Positions 11,879 to 22,471 are shown, counted from the stretch's first letter. The stretch is DNA of 64,000 nt from Malus domestica (GCF_042453785.1 NC_091661.1:26403501-26467500); one strand, 5' to 3'. The notes: generated from the sequence alone by a model not told the origin. Numbers and translations: made by a program.

Positions 11879-11929
11879 ATCGACGTCGTTTCGAGATTGA
11901 CAGCAAGGAAAGCAAGCAGCGAACTGGCC

Positions 11930-12644
11930 ATGGACGTGATCTCCAGGAGCGCGACGACGTCGTCGAATCTGAATCCCAACGCTCCGATGTTCGTGCCGCT
12001 GGCGTATCGGACGGTGGAGGACTTCTCCGCCGAATGGTGGGCCCTGGTTCAGTCCTCCCCTTGGTTCCAAGACTACTGGCTCCGGGAGCGCTTCCAAGAT
12101 CCCCAAAACGACGGCGCCTATCCCGATATTCTCGATCCTGACCTCCTCCCCGACATCGACGCTCTCTTCGACGACGTCGAGAACCACCACCACTCCCCCC
12201 GCACTCAGCGTAAGCATTTCTAACTATAACTGCTTCTAGATCATAGAAGCACTTTTAGAAAAGCACTTGTGCAGTTGTGCTTTTCCCAGTAAGCAATCCA
12301 AATGCTTTTTCAAGAGTTAACAAAAAAATTTCAATATTTTCCAACAAAAGCACTCCTGGAAAAAGCAGCGGAAGTGCTTCCTACAGAAGCAGTTCCTAAC
12401 GAGTGTAGTACCTTTCACTCTGAGTCAACTCGATCGAGTTTCCGATCTGACTCTGTTTAAAATTTTGTGGTGTGCAGCGGCGGTGGAGGAACAAGAGAAG
12501 GACTTGAAGAAAGAGCTGGCGTCGTTGGGATTGCTGAAATGGCGGAAGGGCCGACCCGCGGCGGAGGCGCCGAGGTACATCGAAAAGGCTCCGAAGATTG
12601 TCAACGTGAAAGTGAGTCCGAGGCCGATCCAGCAGCCGCGGTAG
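11930..12644 (+). CDS. ERD15: ERD15-like PAM2-containing protein
   Basis: Two exons, 11930-12209 and 12478-12644, join in phase 1 and give 148 residues. The N-terminus has a PAM2 motif ([15 protein letters not shown], residues 12-26), which binds the MLLE domain of poly(A)-binding protein. It continues into the acidic aromatic block [19 protein letters not shown] and the [11 protein letters not shown] segment typical of EARLY RESPONSIVE TO DEHYDRATION 15 / CID1 proteins. The C-terminus ends [18 protein letters not shown], the family signature. Family members are small acidic proteins that damp ABA responses and are induced early by drought and pathogens. The start is the first ATG after the CT-rich leader. 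A polyadenylation-like aataaa lies at about 12776. The gene converges on the HMA gene. Confidence 0.93.
12225..12403. mobile_element. MITE-like insertion in the ERD15-like intron
   Basis: Most of the 268-bp intron is a palindromic block. Its left side reads actgcttctagatcatagaa and its right side, read on the other strand, begins aactgcttctgtaggaagc; agaagcactt-type motifs recur on both arms. This is the look of a small non-autonomous DNA transposon. No clean target duplication was found. Confidence 0.5.
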
Positions 12645-12905
12645 ACCGATTCGGTCGGCTCTGGATCACCGAGTTTGATGTAGCCTTTTGGTTTTTTTGG
12701 TAGATAAGCATGTATCTAGCTTTCACCGTCTGTTCATGTACATGTGTTCTACCGCTTGTAACTTTGTTTTGAGCAATAAATTAAATCTAATTAGCGACTA
12801 ATTAGATCTTGTTTAAGCAACTAATTGACTATGTGGGAGAAGGAAAATTATTATTTAAACAGAAATTAAATTACAAAATTGAAGGCTTTGAGAAGCCTGA
12901 TTACA

Positions 12906-13000
12906 TAGGCCGCAGTGTGGCTCGAGCGGTTAAGAGTATTCATTTCTGCATTGAAGATCGAGTCTCTCCTAACCGTCGGATCGAAATATTTGATTATTTT
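12906..13000 (+). repeat. Possible tRNA-derived (SINE-like) fragment
   Basis: tggctcgagcggttaagag resembles an RNA polymerase III A box of tRNA-Ser/Leu type, and gatcgagtctctcc about 40 bp later resembles a B box. No cloverleaf closes and no tail was found. It is at best a decayed SINE head. Confidence 0.25.
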
Positions 13001-13042
13001 CTGTTTTGCTAGCGACTGAAGACTCTGTGATTGAATTCTGAT

Positions 13043-13554
13043 TCAGGAGGTTGCTTCCTTTCCTTCCCAAGTGCTTGCCATCTTTCCAATCTTTTGAAGA
13101 ACCCTAACGACTTCTTCCTCCGTAACGTTTCCGGTCACCGTGACCTTGTTGAGTTGTGGGTCCACGTTGTATGTTTCAATATCTGCTAGCCAGAAAGAGC
13201 AGAAGCAATCAAAAAATGGGTTGGAATTAGTTGAAGGGAAATGTTATTTGCGAGTGTTAGGATCAGTCGTGCAAGCGCGCAAGCTAGTTATGGTTGTTCT
13301 TGCTTCGCTTGTGCGCGCGTTTACGATGTGGATCCTGACGCTCTTCGCCGTAGTTTAAAGCATGAAAGTAGACATGAATTACCTTCAATCTTCTTGATGG
13401 CCTTCAAGATTTTCTTGATGCATTCCTCGCAGTGCAAGCCCACCTTCAATTCCACCACCTAAGACAACAAAAATAAAAGGCTCCATTAGTTCAATCAAAA
13501 TCAAAAGCCATAAAATTTCAGCAATTTAAGATGGATCTTGCTTACATTTCCCAT
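13043..13554 (-). CDS. Small HMA-domain metal-binding protein
   Basis: Three minus-strand exons, 13554-13546, 13458-13383 and 13182-13043, give 74 residues beginning MGNVVELKVGLHCEEC. The first coding exon is only 9 bp. All junctions are GT-AG and the frame closes through phases 0 and 1. The protein is one ferredoxin-like HMA fold (ATX1/HIPP type): the loop LHCEECIKKI holds the CxxC that binds Cu(I) or other soft metals, followed by DIETYNVDPQLNKVTVTG and a second helix VVRVLQKIGK. There is no C-terminal CaaX box, so unlike HIPPs it should not be farnesylated. It is likely a soluble metal chaperone. The length matches minimal plant HMA proteins. Confidence 0.88.
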
Positions 13555-15305
13555 TTAATCTTGATGATGGATTTGAGCCAAAAAGTGGAAACTGTTGAGT
13601 GTGGAAAGAGGTGGAAATGGGAAGGAGATGGTTCTTGATGTGTTATCATAGTGAACAGAAAGTTGAGACATATTAATAAACGGTGGTGAATGAGGTATTG
13701 GATTCTTTACTTGATTGACTGGGGCCACAATGAAGAAAAGAAGAGAGATTTGGTCATGCGGAACAAAGATTTACCGATGTTTTGATTAGAAAATGTGGTT
13801 ATAAGACAGAAATCCACGACAATGAGATACTTAAAAAAAACTCTGAAAATATATGAAGTATATGAAGTTAACGAAAGACTTTACGCAATACCGAGTGCAA
13901 TTATATTACAAAATTTATACAGTCGACTTCACTTAACGGAATAAGATTTTATTGTTATTTTAAATTTTAAATTTTCCACTTTGTGTAAAGCTGCTTTGTT
14001 CTTGATTTTTGGCTTGAAAGCAACAAGGCTCTTCATAGGGCGGGCAAATATCATGAAAGCTGCCGGCTTTGGTTGGGGCAAAGAAAGGGGATATATTGTT
14101 TTATTCAAACTTCTTCAAGAACGAGGGCCCATAGATTGACCACTTTTCTTCAATACGCGTCCACATTAAGTGCGTAAACTTTGCGAAAAATAATAATTTT
14201 GGTGTTTAAAATGGTCGAGAGTAATGTACCACTTTAACGATGTGAAAAATTGTATGTACTTAACGTCGACACGTATTTGAAAAAAATCCGAGACTTTGGA
14301 GGGTTGTAATATTCGGTTCACACGGAGAAATGCAGATTGAACCGTGAATTTTTGTGAAAGAATAACATGGAAAGGGACCACTAATAGTCTTCCACCATGA
14401 ACATTTCATTTTTTTTTTTTTTAAGGGCATTTTCGAGTTCATGATCCCAACTTAGTGCCATATTTCTTTGCTGTCATTCATTGTTATACTTTTTAGTCAA
14501 AAATTAGTATAACTATTTACTTTAATCTCTGATAAAAAAAATTAGAAATATTTTCTGAGTTATCCAGCGTTAATTATTTTGGTTTTTCTGTGAAAAATTT
14601 GTCAATATCCTCGTAAGTCAATAGAATTGGTCCTCTATTGACAATTTTTTTTATTAAATAACCAAAATAATTTATAAGGAGTTTTAATTAAAAGTCCGCG
14701 GTACTGTTCACTTTAACGAAAAATCACATTTTTACACTAAAAAGTCAAACCTGATACTATTCACTTTACCTTTTATTTTGTCTTTATTATTAAAACTCAA
14801 AGTTTTCAAACTATTTTTATTAATTTTTCTTAATTTATAATAGATAAACTTATGACCACTTGTATTAATTTTTATTGCTACGAACCAAAGCAAAAAAATT
14901 ATGCTAATTTGAACCAGACGTGAGTGGACAGTGCGGCAAATGGAAGTGGGGTTCATGACTTTTCTGGCAGGCCAACAGAATTTATTGCAGGCCTTGAGAT
15001 TGGATTCGGCTGAATTCCCTTTTACTCTTGAGGTTCATGAAAACTGGGCCTCTTTGGACAGTTGGGCTGAAATCCTTTACAAGCCGCGTATATTTAATCT
15101 GACTACAACAATCATCACGTGCATAATTCTTTTCCATACATTATTTTTCATGAATGAGCGGTTGAGATTTAACTAACTTTTTTTTTAGTAAAATCTTAAC
15201 CGTTTATTATTGTCTTTTGATGCTTAAGAGGTCCAAAAAAAGATATATCTTTGGTCGCATAGCAGTTAGTTATGTGCAAGTTGCGTAGACATAAAAGAAA
15301 TATAT
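13555..15305. other. Intergenic, AT-rich, no gene seen
   Basis: DNA upstream of the HMA gene. At about 13905-13965 the phrase cacttaacggaataagatt resembles the 3' tail of RTE-type LINEs, so a short LINE or SINE scrap may be present. One copy of a dispersed 150-bp family lies at 14681-14832. No frame longer than about 80 codons shows a recognisable motif. Confidence 0.5.
14681..14832 (+). repeat. Dispersed 150-bp family, copy 1
   Basis: It contains the family core gtactgttcactttaacg, then cctgatactattcacttta, then ttaaaactcaaagttttc. The left end is degraded. Confidence 0.75.
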
Positions 15306-15599
15306 TGTAACATCCCACATCGTCCAAGGGAGTGGATCTTCTAAGTTTTATATGTATATTCTCATCTCTACCTAGCACGAGGCTTTTTAGGACCTCACTA
15401 GCTTCAGGTTCCATTGAAACTCCGAAGTTAAGCGAGTTTGCACGAAAGCAATCCCATGATAGGTGACTCACTGGGAAGTTCTCGTGTGAGTTCCCATAAA
15501 CAAAACCATGAGGGTGTGGTCGGGGCCCAAAGCCGACAATATCATTCTACGGTGGAGTCGAGTCCAGGATGTGATGGGAGCCCGAGCCGGGATGTGACA
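15306..15599 (+). repeat. Cassandra LTR 1
   Basis: 294 bp, TG...CA ends. 5S-like block at about 15400-15497, including aactccgaagttaagcgag. Confidence 0.9.
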
Positions 15600-15669
15600 A
15601 TTTAGTATCAAAGTCAATCCCTGGTCGGATGTGTGCTGATGAGGACGTTGGGCCCCTAATGAGGTGGAT

Positions 15670-15961
15670 TGTAACATCCCACATCGCCCATGGGAGTGGA
15701 TCTTGTAAGCCTTATATGTATTCCCATCTCTACCTAGCACGAGGCATTTTGGGATCTCGTTGGCTTCGCGTTCCATCGGCACTCCGAAGTTAAGCGAGTT
15801 CGCGCAAGAGCATTCCTATGATGGGTGACCCACTGAGAAGTTCTCGTGTGAGTTCCCAAAAACAAAACCGTGAGGGTGTAGTCGGGGCCCAAAGCGGACA
15901 ATATCGTGCTACGGTGAAGTTGAGCTTGGGATATGGTGAGGGCCTGGGCGAGGATGTGACA
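15670..15961 (+). repeat. Cassandra LTR 2
   Basis: 292 bp, TG...CA ends. 5S-like block at about 15762-15860. It is shared by both internal units of the array. Confidence 0.9.
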
Positions 15962-16031
15962 ATTTGGTATCAAAGCCAATCCCTGGTCGGATGTGTGCTG
16001 ACGAGGACATCGGGCCCTAAGGGGGGTGGAT

Positions 16032-16323
16032 TGTAACATCCCACATCACCCAGGATAGTGGATCTTATAAGCCTTATATGTATTCCCATCTCTACCTAGC
16101 ACGAGGCATTTTGGGACCTCATTGGCTTCGGGTTCCATCGGAACTCCGAAGTTAAGTGAGTTCGCGCGAGAGTATTCCCATGATGGGTGACCCACTGGGA
16201 AGTTCTCGTGTGAGTTCTCAGAAACAAAACCGTGAAGGCGTGGTCGGGGCCCAAAGCAGACAATATTGTGCTACGGTGGAGTTGAGCCTGGGATGTGGTA
16301 CGGGCCTGGGGCGAGATGTGACA
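16032..16323 (+). repeat. Cassandra LTR 3
   Basis: 292 bp, TG...CA ends. 5S-like block at about 16123-16222. Followed directly by the right-hand tatat duplication. Confidence 0.9.
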
Positions 16324-16556
16324 TATATCCTGATAGTAGACTTGTAAAGCATATTTAGCTATATACAATTATATAGGGGACGATCTATGGCACCAATTTT
16401 TTTACACAATTTTTATGGAACTCACTTCGTAATGTATTTCAAATATTCGAACCGCTCATCTTTTAAGTCTTTCTTCAAAGATCATATGTCTTCCAAAAAT
16501 CACAAATCTGAAACCATATGATGTCTGTCTTTTGCTTGTGTAATTTATGTATTTGG

Positions 16557-16898
16557 GGAAAGGATCCTCTTCAGACCCAAACTCTCTCGATCCTCCTTCT
16601 TCTTCTTTCTTTTCTACAGTTTTGCTTATGTTGCTGCTTATTCTTCAATAATCCTTCTCCTTCACTCATGGGTCTTCTTTTTCATGTTTATATAAAACTT
16701 CCACATTCTCAGTTTTATATAGAATCACAATCGTCAACGGTTATTATGACGCTGTTGGTAACTAGCTCCGAAGAGGCCACGACGCTAACTTCGAGAAGCA
16801 CGATGCCGATTCTGGGGAAGCCACGACGCCAATGCGGCCTTTAAAGAAAAAGGATCAGGAGGATTCGGAGGGTTTGGGTTCGGAGAGGATCCTCTCCG
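16557..16898. mobile_element. Mutator-like MITE, 342 bp
   Basis: The ends form imperfect inverted repeats of about 40 bp: the left reads ggaaaggatcctcttcagac and the right end, read on the opposite strand, ggagaggatcctctccgaac, both continuing through ccaaac and ending near atcctcc. The element is flanked by atgtatttggg at 16547-16557 and 16899-16909, a 10-11-bp direct repeat whose exact join with the TIR is ambiguous by a base. Long TIRs with a 9-11-bp duplication are Mutator-like. The inside has no coding capacity; a 108-codon frame at 16518 starts outside the left end and has no motif. Confidence 0.75.
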
Positions 16899-16909
16899 AT
16901 GTATTTGGG

Positions 16910-17311
16910 ACTTTGTTCATGTAATTAAGTTGTGTTATACTAATAAAGTAACCCTTTTACCAAAAAAAAAGAAAAGAAAAAAAAAGACTGATTTCAGTAA
17001 CGAACCAAACGGAACAAATATCTTCCAGTTGGGATGCTGACATTAACCGTTGACCAACTACAACACAACACGCCACGTGTCCATCTGTTCAATGATTCGT
17101 TGCGTCCTCTCTCCGCTTCCATGTCTCATCGGTTGGCAATTTCCTGTTTTGCTTCATCTAATTCACCAAAAACCAATGATTTATTTATAATCTCCTTTCC
17201 ATCAGCCTCAAAAGTCTTCCCTTTTTCTTGCTTGTTCAGCTTCTTCTGGGTCCAATTACTTTACAGCTCTGAGCCTCCGGAGGCTCAGAAGATTGCTGGG
17301 AAAATTGAGAA
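16910..17311 (+). promoter_or_regulatory. Upstream region of the CAN-like nuclease gene
   Basis: It contains an A-rich stretch at 16961-16985, a cacgtg G-box core within acgccacgtgtcc (about 17070), and tttatttataatctcc near 17180, a plausible TATA about 130 bp before the ATG. The rest is pyrimidine-rich leader. Function is inferred from position. Confidence 0.45.
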
Positions 17312-19466
17312 ATGGGGTTGTTGGGAAGCTTCGTAAGGTTCCTCTTGGGCCAATGCAGCAAACCCACCACCACCGGCGGGGACTACTCTGATCCACTTGG
17401 CCATCACGGCGTCTCCGCCACCACTGTCGGCGTTTCGGCTCTTGCCCAAGACCTCTACAACTTCGAGATCACCTCTCAGGTAATCTTTTTATCACTAATT
17501 CAACTGTTTCATCACTTTTTCGGTTCTTAAGGCCGGAAATGCAGTTTATTTCTTCACAATTCTCGTTCTTTTGATAGGTAAAAAGCTTAATCTGAGTAAA
17601 TGGATGATGATTTTTTGGTTTTTACGTTTCTGGGTTTTGTTAATTTCGATCGCGTTTTCTTAAAGTGGACTTTTTTTTTTCTTCTTCTCAATTTTGCATG
17701 TTTGTGATTTTTAAGGTCCCAGAAGGGCTCGGTCAGCATGTTGCCTCGTCCAGGAAAGCTCAAGCTAACTGGTAATTAGCAAACGATTCGCAATCTACCT
17801 CATTAGGGTTCGTTTGAATGTGCTTTTAAAATTACCTGAAACGTTTTTAGAGAAAATGTTTTTTTGGTTCCAAAATTACTTAATGCTTTCTGGAAGAAAC
17901 ACATATCCATGAAGCATTTAACTGCTTTTTCATAATTTACTTGCATTTTTATTAAGAATTGGTTCCAAAAACATTTTCACCGAAAGCGTTTTCAGTTATT
18001 TCAAAAGCATATCTATCTAAACAAGCTCTGCAATTACGAATAAAAAAAGGTCAGACTTCGAAGAAATTTATATCCATATGAGTGAAATTTCTGTAAATTT
18101 CCAACTGTGTGAAGGTATAGAAAACTAGTTGTGACATGGAGGGAAGCAAAACCGCCACCAAGAACACCCGAAGAAGCGGCTAGTCTTGTCATACAAACCC
18201 TGAAAGGACATCGAAAGGCGGATGTTGAGGTACATTGCCACAAAATTCCGACCATTACATGCTTTTCACAACTTTAATGAAATACAGTAACGTAAAAGCG
18301 CTTCTGTGATTGCTTATCTGTAGGGTGTGTTGGCTTTCTATGGCCTCAATATTTCCTCTGAGGATCCAACATCATTGCCTCAAGGAGTAAAGTTTGAGTT
18401 CCAGACGCTACCGGTAATATATACTATTGCTTTTCACCACAACCAAGTGCCCGCAAAGTAGTTAGGAATTCTGATTGGTGATTCATTTTGATGAAACCAG
18501 GTTGATGCAAAAGCGATTGCAGATGGCGATACAGTGACAGTCTATGTCAGCACAGAGGATCCCAGGGAGTCATCCTGTGTTCCGAGCGATGTGCAAACAG
18601 CTGCCATTGAAAGATCAGAAGCACGCGCAGTGAGGAACTATACAAGGGCAGATGCACTTCACAAGAAGATCATTGATGCTGGATACCGGTTGGATATTCA
18701 TGTGCCGCTTGCATTAATTTCGTTTAATTAATCATTTCCAATGCAGAAACAGGTTTCTAATTGCTTTTCCCCCTCCATTCAGGGTACTGAATATTGAAAA
18801 CGAGGAGGTCCTTGCCCGAAAGTACAGGATCCGACTGAGGTAAAATCATCTGTTTACATGATTTCAACTAGCTGCAACATATCCTACTAGTGAAAGTTAA
18901 TCGAGTCTTAAGAGAAAACAGGGGTATAGATGCGCCGGAGAGTTCAATGCCCTATGGAAAAGAAGCCAAACAGGAGCTGGTTAAGCTTATTCAGGGCAAG
19001 TGCTTGAGGGTTCTTATCTACGGGGAAGATCGTTATGGACGCTGTGTGGGCGACATATACAGCAATGGCACATTTGTACAGGTAATATATGGAAGCTAAC
19101 TTTAATATAGCACCAACAAGTCTTGATATCCGTTTACAATCTCATCCAGGAAGTAATGCTCAAGAACGGGTGTGCATGGCATTACGCAGCCTACGACAAA
19201 CGCCCAGAATTTGCAAGGGTGAGTAAAATCATACTTCAATTCTGTATCTTGATGAAGTGTAATTAATACAACGTAAAACAACATAATTTTAGCAAGAACT
19301 CATACAGAGCTACATTTGATTTTCACATGTTTCAACATTTGATTTTCACATGTTTCAATCATAACAGTGGGAAGAACAGGCTCGGGCGGAGCGAGTTGGG
19401 TTGTGGGCTTCATCAAACCCTGAGAAGCCATGGGATTGGAGAAAGGATAAGCGTCAAGGCAAATGA
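17312..19466 (+). CDS. Staphylococcal-like Ca2+-dependent nuclease (CAN family)
   Basis: Nine exons (17312-17479, 17716-17771, 18115-18229, 18324-18413, 18501-18688, 18783-18839, 18922-19081, 19150-19218, 19368-19466), all GT-AG and in consistent phase, give 333 residues. The start [15 protein letters not shown] has Gly2 and a nearby Cys, fitting the N-myristoylation and palmitoylation that anchor CAN proteins at the plasma membrane. Residues about 144-320 are an SNase/OB fold: [29 protein letters not shown] with the catalytic Arg and Ca2+-binding Asp and Glu, then [13 protein letters not shown] with the second catalytic Arg, and [12 protein letters not shown]. It should cleave DNA and RNA in a calcium-dependent way. 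The best-known relatives are Arabidopsis CAN1 and CAN2. Confidence 0.93.
17810..18030. mobile_element. MITE-like palindromic block in CAN intron 2
   Basis: The left part contains gtttgaatgtgcttttaaaa. The right part, read on the other strand, contains gtttagatagatatgctttt. Both arms continue into a tgaaa.cg motif. The imperfect inverted ends suggest an old non-autonomous DNA transposon; no target duplication is clear. Confidence 0.45.
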
Positions 19467-20056
19467 CGAGCTATTGTAAGGAAATTGTTCAGAACATAAG
19501 ATTATGTCTGTAACAGCAAGAAAATAGGGTTTATACAGGATGAAAAAGAGATGTATTAAAGAGGTGTCTGTCTCCGGACTGTACAAACATATACATCATT
19601 TGATTTGTACAATAAGATTACGCATATACTCATATATCTTTACTTTGTCATCGTCGCGACCAAATCCATATGTTTTAGGGAACTTTAACAAAAAGCTTTT
19701 GGTACTGTTCACTTTGACAAAAAACCACATTTTTACCCTAAATAGTCAATCCTGATACTATTCACTTTACCCTTTATTTTGTCTTTATCGTTAAAACTTA
19801 AAGTTTCAAGCTCTTTTCATTAGTTTTCTTTATCTTTTATTGTCCAAGTATAATCGTGAAAACTTCGTGATCTTTCTAAGTTCATGTCTTTTGCTTTCTT
19901 GCAATGAAATTTTTTTCATGTGTCATAGCAATTACAATAATACTGTCGGGTAGAGAGTATCTGGAGGCTTATCACTCACTTTCCTAACGAGGCATGAAGA
20001 ACACATTCATGAATGTTTTCGTCATTCGTAGTAATGCCCCTAATCAAATGCACAAT
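19467..20056. other. 3' flank of the nuclease gene
   Basis: Probable 3' UTR to about 19600, then a copy of the dispersed 150-bp family, then AT-rich spacer. No gene is seen. Confidence 0.5.
19677..19830 (+). repeat. Dispersed 150-bp family, copy 2
   Basis: A nearly complete copy: gggaactttaacaaaaagc at the left, ggtactgttcactttgac, cctgatactattcacttta, and tcattagttttctt at the right. Confidence 0.8.
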
Positions 20057-21255
20057 TAGGAATGGGCAACAGTTATAGTGGGCGGGTAATTGCGATTATT
20101 TATTCATAACCGTTTATATTTATACCCGCATAACCATTTACCTGTTGGGTAATTGTATAAACGGTTATATCCATACACATAACCGTTTATAAACAGTTAA
20201 CCATACCCATAATTGTATACCCATTTAATCATAATCATTTACCCATTTAACTATAACCATAACCATTTACCCATTTAACCATAATCATTTACTCGTTTAT
20301 CTGTTTTTGAACCCGCTTGTCCTTTTTTTACCCATTTACCCATTTTTTCATCCGTCTACATGTTTTTTTAACAACTTGAAAATTACACAAGAAAATTTTG
20401 TCATAATTTCATTTTCTGACAATTAAACAAGGAAAATTACACAGCTATAGATACATTTTATCATGCATTTCCCTATTTTAATCATTTAAGACCTCATACA
20501 ACTCCAATAATTGAAATAATAGTTTACGAACGATATTTTTCTATTACAACTAAGCAAGTCTTTAATTATAATAGCGAAGAAGGAGATATGTGCCCGTTTC
20601 TAAACACAGTTTTATGCAATAAGTAATTGATCCTAATCCCCCAATATATATATAAATTTATGCAGAACCCTAGCTATTTTGTATCTTCAACAGATGCAAA
20701 CATAAGAACTGAAGAAAAACATATAAGAACTAAAGCAAGCACAAAAGAAACATACCTGAAGTCATAATTATCTTTTTCCCTGAGAGAAAGATCGAAGGTT
20801 GGGCGGTCGTTAATCACTTTGGAGGAGCTAATTATAGCAAGAATATTTATATACACAACTTCTCACATGTCAATGTTTTTAAAGGATTAATTACGGATAT
20901 TTATTAATTTAATAGATGAGCGGCGGAGATGAGAGAGGGCAGCGAGGAGGGAGAGGTGAGTGGGAGACGGGGCGTTTGAGACACGAAGAGATTGAAAATT
21001 TAAGGTTTTTAATTTTTTTTTTTAAATTTTACACACATTAAATGGGTAAATGGATACATGTTATAATCGCAGGTAATACCCATAACCTATGAATACCGTT
21101 ATAACTGCGGGTAATACTTATAACGGTCCATTTAAATTTCATCGATAAACGGTTATACTCATACCCATTTATTCGTCTAAACGGTTACCCATAACCATAA
21201 CCGTGAACTTTAAATAAACGGGTACCCAAACCTATGAGTATTTTACCCATCCCTA
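20057..21255. mobile_element. hAT-like non-autonomous element, about 1.2 kb
   Basis: The ends are taggaatgggcaac on the left and, on the opposite strand at the right, tagggatgggtaaa, the usual form of hAT-type termini. Both subterminal regions are packed with short motifs (acccatttaac, aaccgtttat, cgggtaat) in opposite orientations: about 20070-20340 on one side and 21040-21250 on the other. The flanking 8 bp (tgcacaat and ttgacaac) match at only five positions, so the duplication is decayed or the ends are off by a base. No transposase is present. Confidence 0.65.
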
Positions 21256-21922
21256 TTGACAACCCCCATCAAACCCCAAAAGCATATTACCTTCTTTGAT
21301 TGATTGGTTTTATCGTTGATGGGAAGGACACTCCCCTCACCGACCCGATTCCAAGACTTGACCCGAAGCATTGTTGTCGACAATCTCGCCTAAAGCAATG
21401 TTTTATAATGTTGACATATAAATTTACGTTAAATAAGTATAATATTTTATAATATTTGTATTAAAATTAATGTTAAATTATAAGATAACAAAAGGTTATC
21501 AGCCGACTTTAAAAGTTTCATTAACGTTTATCTTTTCAACAATACTTGGCTGAGTCCTACACACAAATCTGCCTAAATATCTACTTCTTGTCACGTTTTA
21601 TTTAGTCTAATCATGTTGGTATTAGTATTAAAATCCAAAAAGCTCCAAAGATTATTAAGCAAACACGTCTTTATTGAAATAGAAGAGTACCATAACACCA
21701 CTACAGCCGCGTCTGGATATGACCAAAAGGACCTCGACCCCATGGTTACACCCAACACCAGCACCACACACAATCTAACTTAAAAGGAAAAAGCGAATAA
21801 GAGTACAGTAGGACTTCAGCTCATAACGAGCACTAGGCAGCCAATGAGGTTATGACACCTCAGCTCCCGCTTATTTAGTAGTACTAGACTCCACTGCACA
21901 GGACCGCAGGGGATTATGGCCT
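21256..21922. other. Intergenic and 3' end of the WUN1-type gene
   Basis: AT-rich spacer with no recognised ORF. From about 21750 it is probably the 3' UTR of the minus-strand gene. Confidence 0.45.
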
Positions 21923-22471
21923 TTAGATTGCGAGGACCAGACCCGGCATGGACTTCCCGGCCCGATTGGAGATGCTGCTCTCCCAAACCGACGGGAAATG
22001 GAACGAGGTAATCTCGGCCGCCGACGACGACGCCTCGTAGGAAAACCCGGACGAGGATTTAGCGGAGGAGGCGGGAGAGTTTCTGTGGCTGTTGTTTCCC
22101 AGGCGCGTGACAGTGAGGGTAGTGTTGAAGTACTCGCGGACGCCGGTGACTACACCACTGGCAACGGTCCAGGCGTGGACCCAGGAAATGGAGCAGTCGC
22201 GGTCGCAGCCCTCGACGAGGACGGTGGGGCCGAAGGAGGCGATGGACTGGGGGACGAACTGAAACGATTCGTTTTGGGAGCCGGTGAGGAGTCGCATCAA
22301 GAACTGGTGGGTCGGCGGACCATGGAACCACCACTCGAGGTCGGGGGCGACGATCTTGAGCACCGTGTCGACGTCGCGGGAGCTCAGGGCGTCATAAAGG
22401 GCGAGCACCACCCTTCGATTGCTGGACTCAGTGTCTTCCAGAGCTTCCAGAGAGTTAGCCAGTTCTTGCCT
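21923..22471 (-). CDS. WUN1-type wound-induced protein (SnoaL-like fold); start codon not found
   Basis: One minus-strand frame reads RQELANSLEALED, then VVLALYDALSSRDVDTVLK, LEWWFHGPPTHQFLMRLLTG, QFVPQSIASFGPTVLVEGCD, SISWVHAWTV and VREYFNTTLTVTRLG, ending KSMPGLVLAI. This is the wound-induced protein 1 / senescence-associated SAG20-like family: a small cone-shaped NTF2/SnoaL barrel induced by wounding and senescence, biochemical role unknown. The C-terminus is complete. Upstream the frame is open to about 22520, but no in-frame ATG lies before the conserved part; the first in-frame ATG falls inside it (FLMRLL). I place the 5' limit at the codon of the RQELANS segment. Either a non-AUG start, an unseen small exon, or start loss explains this. 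Confidence 0.8.
   Translation of the reverse strand, partial: RQELANSLEALEDTESSNRRVVLALYDALSSRDVDTVLKIVAPDLEWWFHGPPTHQFLMRLLTGSQNESFQFVPQSIASFGPTVLVEGCDRDCSISWVHAWTVASGVVTGVREYFNTTLTVTRLGNNSHRNSPASSAKSSSGFSYEASSSAAEITSFHFPSVWESSISNRAGKSMPGLVLAI

Larger units (their letters stand above)
10532..11929. other. Intergenic between divergent CHX and ERD15-like genes
   Basis: Shared upstream DNA of the two genes. It holds a T-run at about 10811-10831, an A-run followed by a CA microsatellite at about 11430-11456, and AT-rich spacer. No convincing ORF is present. A purine-rich (gaagaaga) tract at about 10547-10625 precedes the CHX start and is probably its 5' leader. Confidence 0.5.
15306..16323 (+). 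mobile_element. Cassandra-type TRIM retroelement with three LTRs in tandem
   Basis: Three copies of a 292-294-bp LTR (TGTAACATCCC...TGTGACA) alternate with two internal segments of about 70 bp (15600-15669 and 15962-16031). Each internal segment starts with a tRNA-Met-type primer-binding site (ttggtatcaaagc in the second) and the second ends in a polypurine tract (aaggggggtgga). Each LTR carries a 5S-rRNA-like block, the hallmark of Cassandra, a miniature non-coding LTR element that depends on other elements for movement. The whole array is flanked by the same 5 bp, tatat, at 15301-15305 and 16324-16328, so it behaves as one insertion expanded by one LTR-internal unit. By eye the LTRs differ at many sites, so it is not recent. 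Confidence 0.93.

Noticed and set aside
12906-13000. tRNA gene
   Set aside because: A- and B-box-like words are present, but no acceptor stem, anticodon arm or T-arm pairs; kept only as a weak SINE-like repeat.
15400-16222. Three 5S-rRNA-like segments
   Set aside because: They lie at equal positions inside Cassandra LTRs and are diverged from plant 5S; they are element parts, not functional 5S rRNA genes.
16518-16844. 108-codon frame overlapping the Mutator-like MITE
   Set aside because: It crosses the element's left boundary and terminal repeat, so it cannot be an ancestral coding region; there is no motif.
20070-21250. CRISPR-like array of short repeats
   Set aside because: The repeats are degenerate, unevenly spaced and in opposing orientations in plant nuclear DNA; they are subterminal motifs of a hAT-like element.
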